From Saccharothrix tamanrassetensis (GTDB taxonomy: Bacteria > Actinomycetota > Actinomycetes > Mycobacteriales > Pseudonocardiaceae): a stretch of DNA of 64,000 bases. Within the stretch, counting starts at the first letter, position 1; every line of letters starts with the position of its first letter. Where the stretch lies: assembly GCF_014203665.1 (NCBI RefSeq), contig NZ_JACHJN010000015.1, forward strand, positions 90,416-154,415, given 5' to 3'. Below, in pieces: positions 25,112 to 35,028 of this stretch. Under the pieces are notes generated by a model. The model had not been told where the DNA came from. It saw only the letters and a list, made by a program, of their open reading frames with translations, and made no database searches. Made by a program: the position numbers and the translations under genes.

Positions 25112-28100
25112 CGGTGACCGGACTGCCGCGCACCGACGTCGACGCCGAGCCGGTGAAGGTGTCCAGGTGGGTGCCGGAACGCGCGGGGATCCTGAACGTG
25201 TGGCGGTACTACGACGAGGTGTTCCAGTTCCACAAGGGACGGTTGCTGCTGCGCGGCCCCAACGGCACGGGCAAGTCGAAGGCGCTGGAACTGCTGCTGC
25301 CCTTCCTGTTCGACGCCAACCTGCGTGCCAACCGGCTCTCCACGTTCGGCACGTCCGAACGCACCATGCACTGGAACCTGATGGGAGAGGGCGCGACCGG
25401 CACCACCAGGGTCGGTTACGTGTGGCTGGAGTTCCGCTTCCCCGGTGCGGGCGGCTCGCCGGACGAGTGGTTCTCCTGCGGCGCGCGACTGGCCGCGACC
25501 AAGCACACCACCACGGTGCACCCGGACTACTTCACCACCGATCAGCGCATCGGCGTGCCCGGTGGCCTCTCGCTCGCCGACCGCCACGGCGCGCCCCTCA
25601 CCGGCAAAGCCCTGGAAGCCGCGCTCGCCGATCGGGGCACCCTGCACCAGAACGCGGCGGACTACCGGACGGCCGTGCGCTCGGCACTGTTCCCCGGCCT
25701 GAGCGAGCAGCGCTACGACGCGCTCATCACGGCCCTGCTCCAGCTCCGCACGCCGAAGCTCTCGCAGCGCCTCGATCCCGGGCTGTTGTCGGCCCTGCTG
25801 TCCAAGGCGCTGCCACCGCTGGGCGAAGCGGAGATCAGCGACCTGGCCGAGGGCTTCGAGCGCCTGGACCGGCAGCGTGAGCAGCTCAAGCGCCTGGACG
25901 CGGAGGTGCGGGCCGCACAGCACCTCAAGGACAGGCAACGCGCGTACGCGCAGCGCGTGCTGCGCGCCGCGGCGGCGAAGCTGATCTCCGCGACCACGGA
26001 ACTGGGGAACCTGGCAGAGACCGCGAAGCGCTCCGAAGAGGACTACCACCGCGCCGCGCAGCGCAAGCAAGAGGCCGAAGAACGTGGCGAGCTGCTGGAA
26101 CACCGCATCGTCGAGACCGACGGGCGCATCCAGGGACTGATCGGCAGCGAGGCGTACCGGCAGGGTGAGCAGCTCGACCGGTTGCGGACCCGCGTGCGTG
26201 AGGCGCGTGCGACCGCCGGGACGAGGCGCGCCGAAGCGACTCGTCACCGCCGGACCGCCCAGACCGACCAGGAAGCGGCCGACACCGCCGCCCGGCACGC
26301 GGAGTCGCGGGCCCGAACCGCGGCAGCGCTGGCCGACGACGCCTCGACCGCCGCCGCACGCGTCGGCCTCGCCTCGGTGCACGCCGAGATCGCCCGCGCC
26401 CTCACCGACCCCTCGCGGTCGCGAACCCTGTTGCGGGCCGCGGTGCAGGCACGTGCCGAGCAGGTGGAGGCCGTGCGCGCGGCGCTGGGCGAGCACGAGG
26501 TCGCGGTCAACAGCAGGCGGGATGCGGAACGGGCGCTCGAGGAGGCCAGGGAAGCCCTGACCGAGGCCACCGAACGACGTGCCGAACTCGCCGACCGGCG
26601 GGAGACCGCGCTCGCGGAGCTGCGAGCGGCCCTCCGCGCTTGGGCGGCGGGCTGCCGTGAGCTGACCTTCCCCGACCCCGCGGCACTGGCCGACCTCGCG
26701 ACGTCGGAGACCGCCGTGTTGACCGAGGTCGACGCCGTGGCGAGCCGCGTGCTGAACGCCATCACCAGGGACGAGACCTTGGTCGAGACGGCGTTGGGCG
26801 ACGCCGAGCGCGAGCGGGACGCACTGCGCGAGGAGGTTCGGCGACTGCTGACCGAGGAGGACCTGCCTCCCCAGCCACCGCACACGCGCACCGCGGACCG
26901 CGCGGCGATGACCGGCGCGCCGCTGTGGCGCTTGGTGCGCTTCGCCGACGCGGTGCCCGACGACGTCCGCGCGGCGGTGGAGGCCGCGCTCCAGGCCTCG
27001 GGACTGCTCGACTCCTGGGTCGGCCACGACGGCGCGGTCACCGGGCACGACACGTTCGCCGTGCCCGATGCCGTGCCGCCGGCGCCGGACCGCTCGCTCG
27101 CCGACGTCCTCGTACCCGAGGTGGACGCGCCCGTGTCCGCCCATGTCGTCGCCCGTCTGCTGGAGGGTGTGGCCTACGGGGAGGGGCCGCCCGAAGCGCA
27201 CCCGGCCGCCATCGGCGCGGACGGTGGTTGGCGCATGGGAACCATGCGAGGCACCTGGCGCAAGGACGAGGCCGCGCACATCGGTGCGCTCGCCAGGCAA
27301 CGGGCCCGACAGCGCCGGTTGACCGAGCTGCACGAGCGGATCGCCGCGTCGGAGGTTTCGGTCGAGACGCACACGGCCGCGTTGCGCTCGCTGGCGTCGC
27401 GCAGGTCGGCCGTCGAAGCCGACCGGGACGCACGACCCGGCCACGCCGACGCCGACGCGGCGCTGGAGGCCCTGACCAGAGCGGAATCGGCGGTCTCCAC
27501 CGCCGACGGCGTGGTTCGGCGGTCGCTGGACGCCTTGGCCAAGAGCGAGCAGCGCGTGGATCGCGCCCTGCGCGCCTTGACCGCGACGGCGGCCGAGCAC
27601 GGCCTGCCCGCCGAGCGGAGCGCGCTCGGCTCCGTCGCGGCTGCGGTGGACGCCTTCCGGACTGCGTCCGACGCGTGGATCGACGAGCACACCGCCCTGC
27701 TCGCGGCGCGACGCGAGGCCGACAGGACCGCCGAGCAGGCCCAGCGCTCCCGGCGCGTCGCCGAGCAGCGGGAGAACGAGGCAGGCGACGCCGAGTCCGT
27801 GGCCCGCGGGCTCGACAGCGAACTGGACGCGGTCGAAGGCACCATCGGAGTGGGCTACCGGCAGGTGCTGGACGAACTCGCCACGCTGCGCGACCGGCTC
27901 GGTGACCTCAGGCGGGAGGCGACCGCGAACCAGAAGGAGGTCGGCAACCTGGCGGTGCGCCTGGGTGAACTCATCACCCAGCGCGCCAACGACGCACAGG
28001 TCCGCGACCTCGCCACCGCGACGCGCGACCACACCGCGGCACGGTTCCGCCACCTGGCGAACGGCAGCTTCCCGGCCGACAGCGGTCTTGTCGACCTGCC

Positions 28101-29169
28101 CGCGTTCAGCCGGGTGCTCACGGCGTCGAGCGGTGTCCGGGCAGCGCTCGACGCGGCACGGCTGATCGCGTCGGAGTGGCCGGCGCTGGCCCACTCGCCG
28201 AAGAACCTCGGCGACGCCGCGCACCGGTTGGCCGAGGCGGTGCACGGGTCGCGTGAGGTGCTCGGCGGTCGTGCCGACCTCGAACTCGACTCCGACGAGG
28301 ACGTCCAGGTCTTCTCCGCGATGGTGGACGGGGTGCGGATCGGCGCTTCGGCGCTGTTCGACCTGCTGCGGTCCGACGCGGAACGCAGCAGGGAGGACAT
28401 CACCGCGCAAGAGCGCGAGCTGTTCGACAGGACCCTCACCGGGGACACGCGTCGCCACCTCGCCGCCCGGATACGACAGGCCCACGACCTGGTCGACGGC
28501 ATGAACGCCCGCTTGGAGCGCGTGCGCACCGCGTCCAAAGTGGCGGTGCGGTTGGTGTGGGAGGTGTCGCCGGACCTGCCGCCGGGCACGAAGGCGGCAC
28601 GTGACCTCCTGCTCAAAGACCCGGTGCGGCTGACCGAGGCGGACCGCGAGTCGCTGCACACGTTCTTCCGCGACCGGATCGAACGGGCCAAGGGCGACGA
28701 GACGGCCGCGAGCTGGGAGCAACAGCTGGGGCAGGTGTTCGACTACACGTCCTGGCACCGGTTCGTGGTGGAGGTCGACCGCATGAACGGGGCGGGCTGG
28801 CAGCCCCTGACCAAGAAGCTGCACGGGGCGCTGTCCGGCGGTGAGAAGGCGATCGCGCTGCACCTGCCGCTGTTCGCCGCCGTGGCCGCCCACTACCAGG
28901 CGGTGGCCCGAGCACCGAGGGTCATCCTGCTGGACGAAGTCTTCGTCGGAGTCGACAGCGTCAACCGCGGCCAGGTGTTCCGGTTGCTGTCGGCGCTGGA
29001 CCTCGACCTGGTGCTCACCTCCGACCACGAGTGGTGCACCTACCGCGAGCTGGACGGCATCGCGATCCACCAGCTGATCAGCGGTGGCGACGACGACGCC
29101 GTCACCACCGCCCGGTTCGTGTGGAACGGCACCGAGGTGGTCGACGATGAGGCAGTGGACGACGATTGA
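25108..29169 (+). CDS. jetC: Wadjet-type JetC, SMC/MukB-like ATPase (TIGR02680)
   Basis: 1353 residues of TIGR02680. The ATPase head is split: Walker A LRGPNGTGKSKALELLLP near the N-terminus (Lys56), and at the C-terminus the ABC signature LSGGEKAI (~1242) and Walker B RVILLDEVFVGVD (Glu1277). Two long Ala/Glu/Arg-rich coiled-coil arms run from ~245 to ~560 and ~715 to ~960, separated by a hinge-like segment. This is the motor that extrudes DNA loops and recognises small circular DNA. A complete head, hinge and coil set shows that the operon is intact. Confidence 0.9.
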   Translation: MTVTGLPRTDVDAEPVKVSRWVPERAGILNVWRYYDEVFQFHKGRLLLRGPNGTGKSKALELLLPFLFDANLRANRLSTFGTSERTMHWNLMGEGATGTTRVGYVWLEFRFPGAGGSPDEWFSCGARLAATKHTTTVHPDYFTTDQRIGVPGGLSLADRHGAPLTGKALEAALADRGTLHQNAADYRTAVRSALFPGLSEQRYDALITALLQLRTPKLSQRLDPGLLSALLSKALPPLGEAEISDLAEGFERLDRQREQLKRLDAEVRAAQHLKDRQRAYAQRVLRAAAAKLISATTELGNLAETAKRSEEDYHRAAQRKQEAEERGELLEHRIVETDGRIQGLIGSEAYRQGEQLDRLRTRVREARATAGTRRAEATRHRRTAQTDQEAADTAARHAESRARTAAALADDASTAAARVGLASVHAEIARALTDPSRSRTLLRAAVQARAEQVEAVRAALGEHEVAVNSRRDAERALEEAREALTEATERRAELADRRETALAELRAALRAWAAGCRELTFPDPAALADLATSETAVLTEVDAVASRVLNAITRDETLVETALGDAERERDALREEVRRLLTEEDLPPQPPHTRTADRAAMTGAPLWRLVRFADAVPDDVRAAVEAALQASGLLDSWVGHDGAVTGHDTFAVPDAVPPAPDRSLADVLVPEVDAPVSAHVVARLLEGVAYGEGPPEAHPAAIGADGGWRMGTMRGTWRKDEAAHIGALARQRARQRRLTELHERIAASEVSVETHTAALRSLASRRSAVEADRDARPGHADADAALEALTRAESAVSTADGVVRRSLDALAKSEQRVDRALRALTATAAEHGLPAERSALGSVAAAVDAFRTASDAWIDEHTALLAARREADRTAEQAQRSRRVAEQRENEAGDAESVARGLDSELDAVEGTIGVGYRQVLDELATLRDRLGDLRREATANQKEVGNLAVRLGELITQRANDAQVRDLATATRDHTAARFRHLANGSFPADSGLVDLPAFSRVLTASSGVRAALDAARLIASEWPALAHSPKNLGDAAHRLAEAVHGSREVLGGRADLELDSDEDVQVFSAMVDGVRIGASALFDLLRSDAERSREDITAQERELFDRTLTGDTRRHLAARIRQAHDLVDGMNARLERVRTASKVAVRLVWEVSPDLPPGTKAARDLLLKDPVRLTEADRESLHTFFRDRIERAKGDETAASWEQQLGQVFDYTSWHRFVVEVDRMNGAGWQPLTKKLHGALSGGEKAIALHLPLFAAVAAHYQAVARAPRVILLDEVFVGVDSVNRGQVFRLLSALDLDLVLTSDHEWCTYRELDGIAIHQLISGGDDDAVTTARFVWNGTEVVDDEAVDDD

Positions 29170-29722
29170 GAGCGGTCCACCGCCGGTCGGAGCCCCGATC
29201 GCCCGGTGAGCCACGTCGATGATCGGTGACGCGCTCCACGACACTCCCGGCCTGAGGTCGCGGCTGGGTGTGTGCGGTTCGTACTGAGCCTGACCAGGCA
29301 ACTCAAGGATCGTCACAGTACCGCCAAGGTCTCTTGAGGCATGCTCGGCATTGTCAGCGGCTGGTCGGTGGAGGGCCCGCGAACATGGATCTGCGGTACG
29401 AGCCGATCTCGTCCGCGGAGAACGAGCACCGGCTTCCTGAGTCGCTTTGTGTCAACGGTGTCGGTGACTGGCCTAGTCCGGCCACTGCACTGGAATCGAC
29501 GCGATCGCAGTCGTCAGAACCAGCAGGATCGCGCTTGACGCGCGGTGGGGGTGTCAGTCGTGGTTCCGGCTGGCTGTCCGTTGACTTTGTTGCCGCATTG
29601 GCTTCGTTGCTGCTGGTCGATCACGGCCCGCGATAACACCGTAGTGCGCCGTGGGTGACAGCTGTGCGAAATCAGGCTTTGGTCGGAAATGGCGCGCAGA
29701 CAAGACTGGGGGAGTGTCGTGA
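29170..29722. other. 553-bp gap between the defence operon and the FAD-dehydrogenase operon
   Basis: No supportable gene. Open frames such as 29341-29538 lack third-position GC bias. The last ~120 bases before 29723 should contain the promoter of the following operon; TGGGGGAGTGTCGTGA is its ribosome region. Confidence 0.45.
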
Positions 29723-31201
29723 ATGGATAACGGGCAGAGTGGCGTGGGTGAGTGGCAGGTCGCTATCGTCGGCGCGGGCAATGCCGGACTCTGTTCGGGG
29801 ATAGCCGCGTTGCAGGCCGGTGTCACCTCGGTTGCCGTTTTCGACGCCGCGCCGGAGGAGTTGCGCGGTGGGAACAGCTCGTTGACCAAGACCATGCGTT
29901 TCTGCTGGCAGGGCGGTTCGTTCATCGCCGGCCTGCTCCGGGACGCCGACAAGGGCCGAGTCGAAGAGATCCTGGGCGGCCGGTCGGGGTACACCGAGGA
30001 GCAGTACCTGGACGATTGGCTTCGGGGCTCGGGCTGCCAGGTGGATGTCACGCTGGTGAACTCGGTCATCCGTCGTTCGGAGAGCACGATCGCGTGGATG
30101 CGTGACTTCGGTCAACGTTGGGCGCCCAGGCCCAAGCCTCTTCCCGGTGATGTGCCCATCGTTCTCGACGGTGGCGGTGAAGGCCTGCAAAGCCGTAACT
30201 TCGCCCAGTTCGAACGGCTTGGCGGAAGAGTTTTCTACGACAGTGCGGTGACCGCGATCGATGTGGTCGACGGCGGACGGTATGCCCTCCGGGGATCCGG
30301 GCCCGCGTTTCCGGTCATTGCCGACGCGTTGGTCCTGGCGTCTGCGGGCTTCGAGGGGAACCCGGAGATGCGGGAGCGCCACCTCGGCGACCAGTGGCGG
30401 GATGTGAAGTTGCGCGGGGTGCCGTTCAACAAGGGTGCTCCGTTGGCGGCGGCCATCGCCCTCGGCGCCGACCGGGCGGGCAACTGGGGGAAGTGCCACG
30501 CCACACCGCAGGGGATCGAGTTGCCGGACTACATGCTGCCGGGGCAGATGCGCCAATCGCACGACTTGACGCGTTACGCCTTTCCGCGGGGTATCGTCGT
30601 CAATCGGCAGGGCCGCCGCTTCTTCGACGAATCCGCGGACTACAGCAACCTGACCTACGTCACGCTGGGGCAGAAGATCCTGGACCAGCCCGGGCAGATC
30701 GCCTTCCAGATATTCGACGACAAGGTGATCGGCGCCGGCGTACTGCCGGACGGCTACCTCGCCGACCCGGCGTCGGTGCTCAGCCGGTCGATCGAGGACG
30801 GGGCTCGGCAACTCGGCATCGATGTCGAGAATCTGAGCCATGAAGTCCAGCGGATGAACAGCGGTGGCGGAGACTTCGAACCCGCCGAACGGGGCGCTGC
30901 CGTACGTACACCGAAACGGCTCGATACGGCTCCGTTCCTGTTCGTTCCCGTGGTCTGCGGCTTGACGTTCACCTATGGCGGACTGTCGGTGACCACCAAC
31001 GCGGAGGTGCGCGGGGGTGGCGAGCCGATCAACGGGCTCTATGCGGCCGGCGTGATCGTCGGCGGCCTTTACGACCAGGGATATCCGGGCGGCACCGGAC
31101 TGATGGCGGGCGCTGTGCTGGGCCGGGCGGCAGGCACCGCCGCTGCCGGTCATGCCATTCGAACGGGGGGAACCGATCGTGTCGGGAACTCCGCCGGCTG
31201 A
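29723..31201 (+). CDS. FAD-dependent oxidoreductase, tricarballylate dehydrogenase (TcuA)-like
   Basis: 492 residues of the FAD_binding_2 (succinate dehydrogenase/fumarate reductase flavoprotein) family. Rossmann start VAIVGAGNAGLCSGIAALQAG, the family RGGNSSLTKTMRF after the first strand, LVLASAGFEGNPEMRERHLG in the middle, and the C-terminal flavin motif GLYAAGVIVGGLYDQGYPGGTGLMAGAV. The closest named relatives by pattern are TcuA-type dehydrogenases that oxidise tricarboxylates to an enoate. The real substrate here may differ. First gene of a four-gene operon; its end overlaps the next gene's start by 23 bases. Confidence 0.8.
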   Translation: MDNGQSGVGEWQVAIVGAGNAGLCSGIAALQAGVTSVAVFDAAPEELRGGNSSLTKTMRFCWQGGSFIAGLLRDADKGRVEEILGGRSGYTEEQYLDDWLRGSGCQVDVTLVNSVIRRSESTIAWMRDFGQRWAPRPKPLPGDVPIVLDGGGEGLQSRNFAQFERLGGRVFYDSAVTAIDVVDGGRYALRGSGPAFPVIADALVLASAGFEGNPEMRERHLGDQWRDVKLRGVPFNKGAPLAAAIALGADRAGNWGKCHATPQGIELPDYMLPGQMRQSHDLTRYAFPRGIVVNRQGRRFFDESADYSNLTYVTLGQKILDQPGQIAFQIFDDKVIGAGVLPDGYLADPASVLSRSIEDGARQLGIDVENLSHEVQRMNSGGGDFEPAERGAAVRTPKRLDTAPFLFVPVVCGLTFTYGGLSVTTNAEVRGGGEPINGLYAAGVIVGGLYDQGYPGGTGLMAGAVLGRAAGTAAAGHAIRTGGTDRVGNSAG

Positions 31202-32324
31202 CCTGACCATCGTAGTGGTCGGGATCGGGAAGATCGGGGCACGACATGCCGCCTGTTTCCAGCAGGCAGGCCACCGGATCGGCACGGTGGACCACCGGAG
31301 TGGCGCGGACTGGGACCGGGTGTCGCGGGTGCCCGACCCGACTCGCGTCGACGCCTGGGTGGTCGCGACGCCGACGGCCACGCACCTTTCGGTGGTCGAC
31401 GAGATCCTGCACTGCCGGCCGGACGCCCGGATCCTGCTCGAGAAACCGGCCTGCTACCCGACCGACCTCGCCGGTCTCATGCGGACGATCCGGCAGCACC
31501 CCCGTTCCCGGATCGTCGTCAACGACGTGTACGCGTACAGCGAGGCAGTGCGGTGCTTCGGGGACTCCGTGCGAGAGCTCAGCGCGTCCGATCCGATCCG
31601 GAAGATCACCGTGGAGTTCACCAAGAACCGGGAGCTCGACGTCGCGAACGGCAGGTTCGTCGACACCCAGTACGGCGAGGCCGGCTACGAGCTCTTCCAC
31701 ATGTTGAGCATTCTGCGGTCGATCCTCCCGGCTGACGACTACCGGGCGTACCTTCGTGCCGCGCCGGTTTCGGTGACCTCGGAAATGCGCGTGCGCACCT
31801 TGGTCGAGGGCCTGCCGGAGATCGAGCTGTACACGTCCTCCGCCGGCTTCATCGCCTATGCCGACCTGGCCGGCTTCGCGTTCTCCGAGCCTGTGGCGAA
31901 GGACTGCACGACACACGCGAGCATTCCCTATGGAACAGAATTCCGGTACCGCGTGGCGGACGTGGAACTGGACTCCGGCACACACGTCACCCTGGTCTTC
32001 GAGCCGCGCTTCGGCTCGTCCGTCGACTTCAAGAACATGCACTCCGTCCACGTCCGAGACGCTGCCCACGTCCGCGACGGGGTGTCGCAGCACCACTTCA
32101 TGATCTCCGGGAACCACTTCGAGGAGGCACTCCTGGCGCAATTGGAGTTGTTGCACAGCGTTGAGGAGGGTACTGCGCTGATACGGCTCGCCGAACTCCG
32201 ACGCATGGCGGCACTCAGCACGGCCGTGTCGACCGGCACTTTCCCTCAACCATCGGAAACCGACCAGCCCGGCGACCCGCAGGGGAATGACCGGATGTTC
32301 GCAAGACTCGGGAGTGGGACATGA
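31179..32324 (+). CDS. Gfo/Idh/MocA-family NAD(P)-dependent oxidoreductase
   Basis: 381 residues. Nucleotide-binding LTIVVVGIGKIGARHAACF, then VDAWVVATPTATHL and the family hallmark ILLEKPACYP (EKP with catalytic Lys). The C-terminal alpha/beta domain contains TQYGEAGYELFHMLSIL in the place of the DxGxHxxD-type active-site helix, with Glu/Phe replacing some usual residues. Such enzymes oxidise sugars or nucleotide sugars, for example WlbA-type 3-oxidation of UDP-uronates. The GTG at 31179 has GGGGGGA ten bases upstream and is preferred over an earlier ATG. The stop overlaps the next start as ATGA. Confidence 0.8.
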   Translation: MSGTPPADLTIVVVGIGKIGARHAACFQQAGHRIGTVDHRSGADWDRVSRVPDPTRVDAWVVATPTATHLSVVDEILHCRPDARILLEKPACYPTDLAGLMRTIRQHPRSRIVVNDVYAYSEAVRCFGDSVRELSASDPIRKITVEFTKNRELDVANGRFVDTQYGEAGYELFHMLSILRSILPADDYRAYLRAAPVSVTSEMRVRTLVEGLPEIELYTSSAGFIAYADLAGFAFSEPVAKDCTTHASIPYGTEFRYRVADVELDSGTHVTLVFEPRFGSSVDFKNMHSVHVRDAAHVRDGVSQHHFMISGNHFEEALLAQLELLHSVEEGTALIRLAELRRMAALSTAVSTGTFPQPSETDQPGDPQGNDRMFARLGSGT

Positions 32325-33511
32325 CGCAGAGTGCTCAGGACTGCTCGACGCTGCTACTACCGGCACCGGACATGGTGGCCGAGGTCATGGACCGGGGATC
32401 GGCCCTGTCCCGGATCGCGAGCCAGATCAAGGCCGATGACACCGCTTACGAATCGTTCGCCCGGGCGTGCCGATTCGAGCCCCCGTTCACCGGGAGCTGG
32501 ATCCACGGGCCCGGCGAGGAGTCCGCCTACCTGTCCTTGGAACTGGCAGCGGCGACGTTGGGCGACGACCGGTATCGCGCTCTGCTGGCCGACATCGTGC
32601 TGTCGCCCTCCACCGCCATCCCCTACGACTACCGGGCGATGGCCGCGGAGAAACTCGCTCAGGTCGGACCCGGCGAGTTCGCCGTTCCCCTGAAGGAGAT
32701 CGTCGATTCGTTCCGACCGCTGCTGCCGCGCACCGCCGAGGCGAAGATCAACGTCCCCACGGACGGCATCGACCACCTCTTCGACATTCCGGACACGGTC
32801 ACCGGCAGGCTCAACCTCGTGATCGCGGCGAGCAGGGCGAAAACCCTGGAGAGCCAGTACCTGCTCGCCGGGCGGATCCTCGGGATCGGTGACGGGGTCG
32901 CGGCTCCGAGGACGGAGGCGGAACGGCTGATCAGCGAGGACGTCGGCACCGGCATGGTCTCGCCGTCGGACTACCTGGTGCCGTGGGACCAGGAGTTCCC
33001 GAGTGGGAACGGCGCCGCCCTCACCCTCGCGGAGTTGATGCGGATCGTGCTGATGTGCCCGGAGTTCAAACTCCCGGACGTGACCGTGCGACCGATCCTG
33101 GTCGACTTCTACCGGTCGGTGCTGCGGGCCGGCGGTCGTTCGATCATCGGTCTGGCAGCCGGTGTCTTCCACGTCGAACACGGCACCCTGGCCACACCGT
33201 CCTACTACTACCAGGGCCGCGACGCCATCCTCGGCAAGGGATGCGTGATCGACTGCGTCGGCGGGGCGATCCTGCAGAAGAGCACGTTCCTCGGCGGAGG
33301 TTTCATGCCCATCCTGATCCACACCCACAAGCACATCCGCAAGGGCAGCGAAGCAGCCGCCTCGGAGCGGAAGCAGATCCACTCCTGCGTCTTCGTCGCC
33401 GACGCCGGCGCCCGCTACCCGATGAGCGCGATCGGGTTGTTCGAGACGGTCGACTTCCTGGGCAAGGAAACCCCTTACCAAGGAATCCGGGCCATCCCGC
33501 ACGGCGAGTAG
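32321..33511 (+). CDS. Unrecognised protein with hexapeptide (left-handed beta-helix)-like C-terminal region
   Basis: 396 residues; I do not recognise the family. Residues 1-~260 look alpha-helical and mixed with no known motif. From ~285 the sequence (GRDAILGKGCVIDCVGGAIL, then QKSTFLGGGFMPILIHTHKH) has the spaced small/hydrophobic pattern of hexapeptide acyltransferases, with a His-rich segment HTHKHIRKGS that could supply the catalytic His. An acyl- or acetyltransferase working on a sugar nucleotide is a guess suggested by the neighbours. It starts by ATGA overlap with the Gfo/Idh/MocA gene and lies 149 bases before ugd. Confidence 0.7.
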   Translation: MTQSAQDCSTLLLPAPDMVAEVMDRGSALSRIASQIKADDTAYESFARACRFEPPFTGSWIHGPGEESAYLSLELAAATLGDDRYRALLADIVLSPSTAIPYDYRAMAAEKLAQVGPGEFAVPLKEIVDSFRPLLPRTAEAKINVPTDGIDHLFDIPDTVTGRLNLVIAASRAKTLESQYLLAGRILGIGDGVAAPRTEAERLISEDVGTGMVSPSDYLVPWDQEFPSGNGAALTLAELMRIVLMCPEFKLPDVTVRPILVDFYRSVLRAGGRSIIGLAAGVFHVEHGTLATPSYYYQGRDAILGKGCVIDCVGGAILQKSTFLGGGFMPILIHTHKHIRKGSEAAASERKQIHSCVFVADAGARYPMSAIGLFETVDFLGKETPYQGIRAIPHGE

Positions 33512-33660
33512 CACCGGCCGGTGCGGGATCGACGCGGACGGCGGCTTCCGGCCGGCACCTGCGGTTCTTTTTCGGCAACTCCACGAAATCCGAATTGTCT
33601 TGGCGTCGCCGGGCCGGGAGCAGCTCTGCCCGGTGGCGGCAAGACGGGGGAGCAGAAGGA

Positions 33661-35028
33661 ATGGATGAACTAGGCGGAACTCGTGTCGCGGTGATCGGCG
33701 CCGGCTATGTCGGGCTGACGACAGCCGGGTGCCTCGCGTCACTGGGGCACCGGGTGGTGTGCGCGGATGTCGACCAGGAGAAGGTGAACGCGTTGCGGCG
33801 CGGCGAGGCCACCATCCGGGAGCCGGGCATCTGCGAGCTGGTGGTGGACGGCCTGGCGTCCGGCCGGCTGGGGTTCGTGCTCGGCGCGAGAGCGGCGGCG
33901 TCCGAGGCCGACATCGTGATCCTCTGCCTGCCGACACCGATGGGGGCGACCGGGGCGGCGGACCTCACGACGCTGGAGTCCGTCGTGACCGGGCTGCGCG
34001 ACGTGCTGCTACCCGGTTGTGTGGTGGTGAACAAGTCGACGGTCCCGGTCGGCACGGCGTGCCGCGTCGCCGACCTGCTCGACCGACCGGATGTGTCGGT
34101 CGTGTCCAACCCCGAGTTCCTGCGTGAGGGGTCGGCGGTCCACGACTTCCTGCATCCCGACCGGATCGTGATCGGCTCGGCTGGTCACGACCTGCTGGGT
34201 GCCGAGCGGGTGGCCGGTCTGTACGGGAAGCTCGACACCCCCGTCCTGCTGACCGACTCCGCCAGTGCGGAGATGATCAAGTACGCGGCCAACTGCTACC
34301 TGGCGACTCGTCTGTCCTTTGTGAACACTGTCGCCGAGTTGTGCGAGTACCTCGAAGCGAACATCGACGACGTGACAAGGGGGATGGGGTACGACGCACG
34401 GATCGGCACGTCGTTCCTGCGACCCGGTCCGGGGTGGGGCGGATCCTGCCTGCCGAAGGACACCGTCGCGCTGCTGAGGTGCGCGGAGTCCGTCGGCAGC
34501 GACTTCCCGCTGCTGCGAGCCGCCATCGACACCAACGCGAGGCAGCACGGGTTGGTGGTGGACAAGGTGCGCAAAGCAGTGGGCGGCGACCTGGCTGGAG
34601 CCCGGATCGCGCTGCTGGGCTTGACGTTCAAGGCCGGCACCGACGACCTGCGGGACTCCCCGGCGTTGGCGATCGCCGAACTGCTGGCCGCCGAGGGCGC
34701 GGAACTGCTCGGCTACGACCCGACCGTCAACGGCCCGGTGGCGGGCGCGACGGACCGGGTGCGGATCATGGGCACCGCCTATCACGCGGCCAGTGGTGCG
34801 GTGGCGGTCATGCTGCTGACCGAGTGGCCGGAGTTCCGAGCCCTCGACTGGGCGCGGATCGCGGGCCGGCTCGGCGGCCGGGCCGTCATCGACACCCGGA
34901 ACCACCTCGACCCGCTCACCCTGCACCGCGCGGGCCTTTCGTACCAGGGCGTCGGTCGTCCGGCGTCACAGCACGGCATTCAGACACCCTTGCCGCGCAC
35001 CGGCGGCATGGTGCGGACACCGGGCTGA
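33661..35028 (+). CDS. ugd: UDP-glucose 6-dehydrogenase family
   Basis: 455 residues of the UDP-glucose/GDP-mannose dehydrogenase family: NAD loop VAVIGAGYVGLTTAGCLASLG, SNPEFLREGSAVHDFLHPDR, the central helix with EMIKYAANCYLATRLSFVN, and the catalytic segment GWGGSCLPKDT with Cys263. The C-terminal domain has LLGLTFKAGTDDLRDSPAL. The reaction is four-electron oxidation of UDP-glucose (or a relative) to the uronate. Residues do not settle glucose versus mannose or HexNAc. The ATG at 33661 follows GAAGGA. Last gene of the plus-strand operon, supplying an activated uronic acid. Confidence 0.9.
   Translation: MDELGGTRVAVIGAGYVGLTTAGCLASLGHRVVCADVDQEKVNALRRGEATIREPGICELVVDGLASGRLGFVLGARAAASEADIVILCLPTPMGATGAADLTTLESVVTGLRDVLLPGCVVVNKSTVPVGTACRVADLLDRPDVSVVSNPEFLREGSAVHDFLHPDRIVIGSAGHDLLGAERVAGLYGKLDTPVLLTDSASAEMIKYAANCYLATRLSFVNTVAELCEYLEANIDDVTRGMGYDARIGTSFLRPGPGWGGSCLPKDTVALLRCAESVGSDFPLLRAAIDTNARQHGLVVDKVRKAVGGDLAGARIALLGLTFKAGTDDLRDSPALAIAELLAAEGAELLGYDPTVNGPVAGATDRVRIMGTAYHAASGAVAVMLLTEWPEFRALDWARIAGRLGGRAVIDTRNHLDPLTLHRAGLSYQGVGRPASQHGIQTPLPRTGGMVRTPG

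Noticed and set aside
25063..29316. 1417-codon open frame on the minus strand
   Set aside because: Shadow of jetC. The plus strand has Walker A, signature and Walker B motifs; the minus strand has none.
29268..29636. 122-codon plus-strand frame between jetC and the FAD gene
   Set aside because: Weak third-position bias and no recognisable domain.
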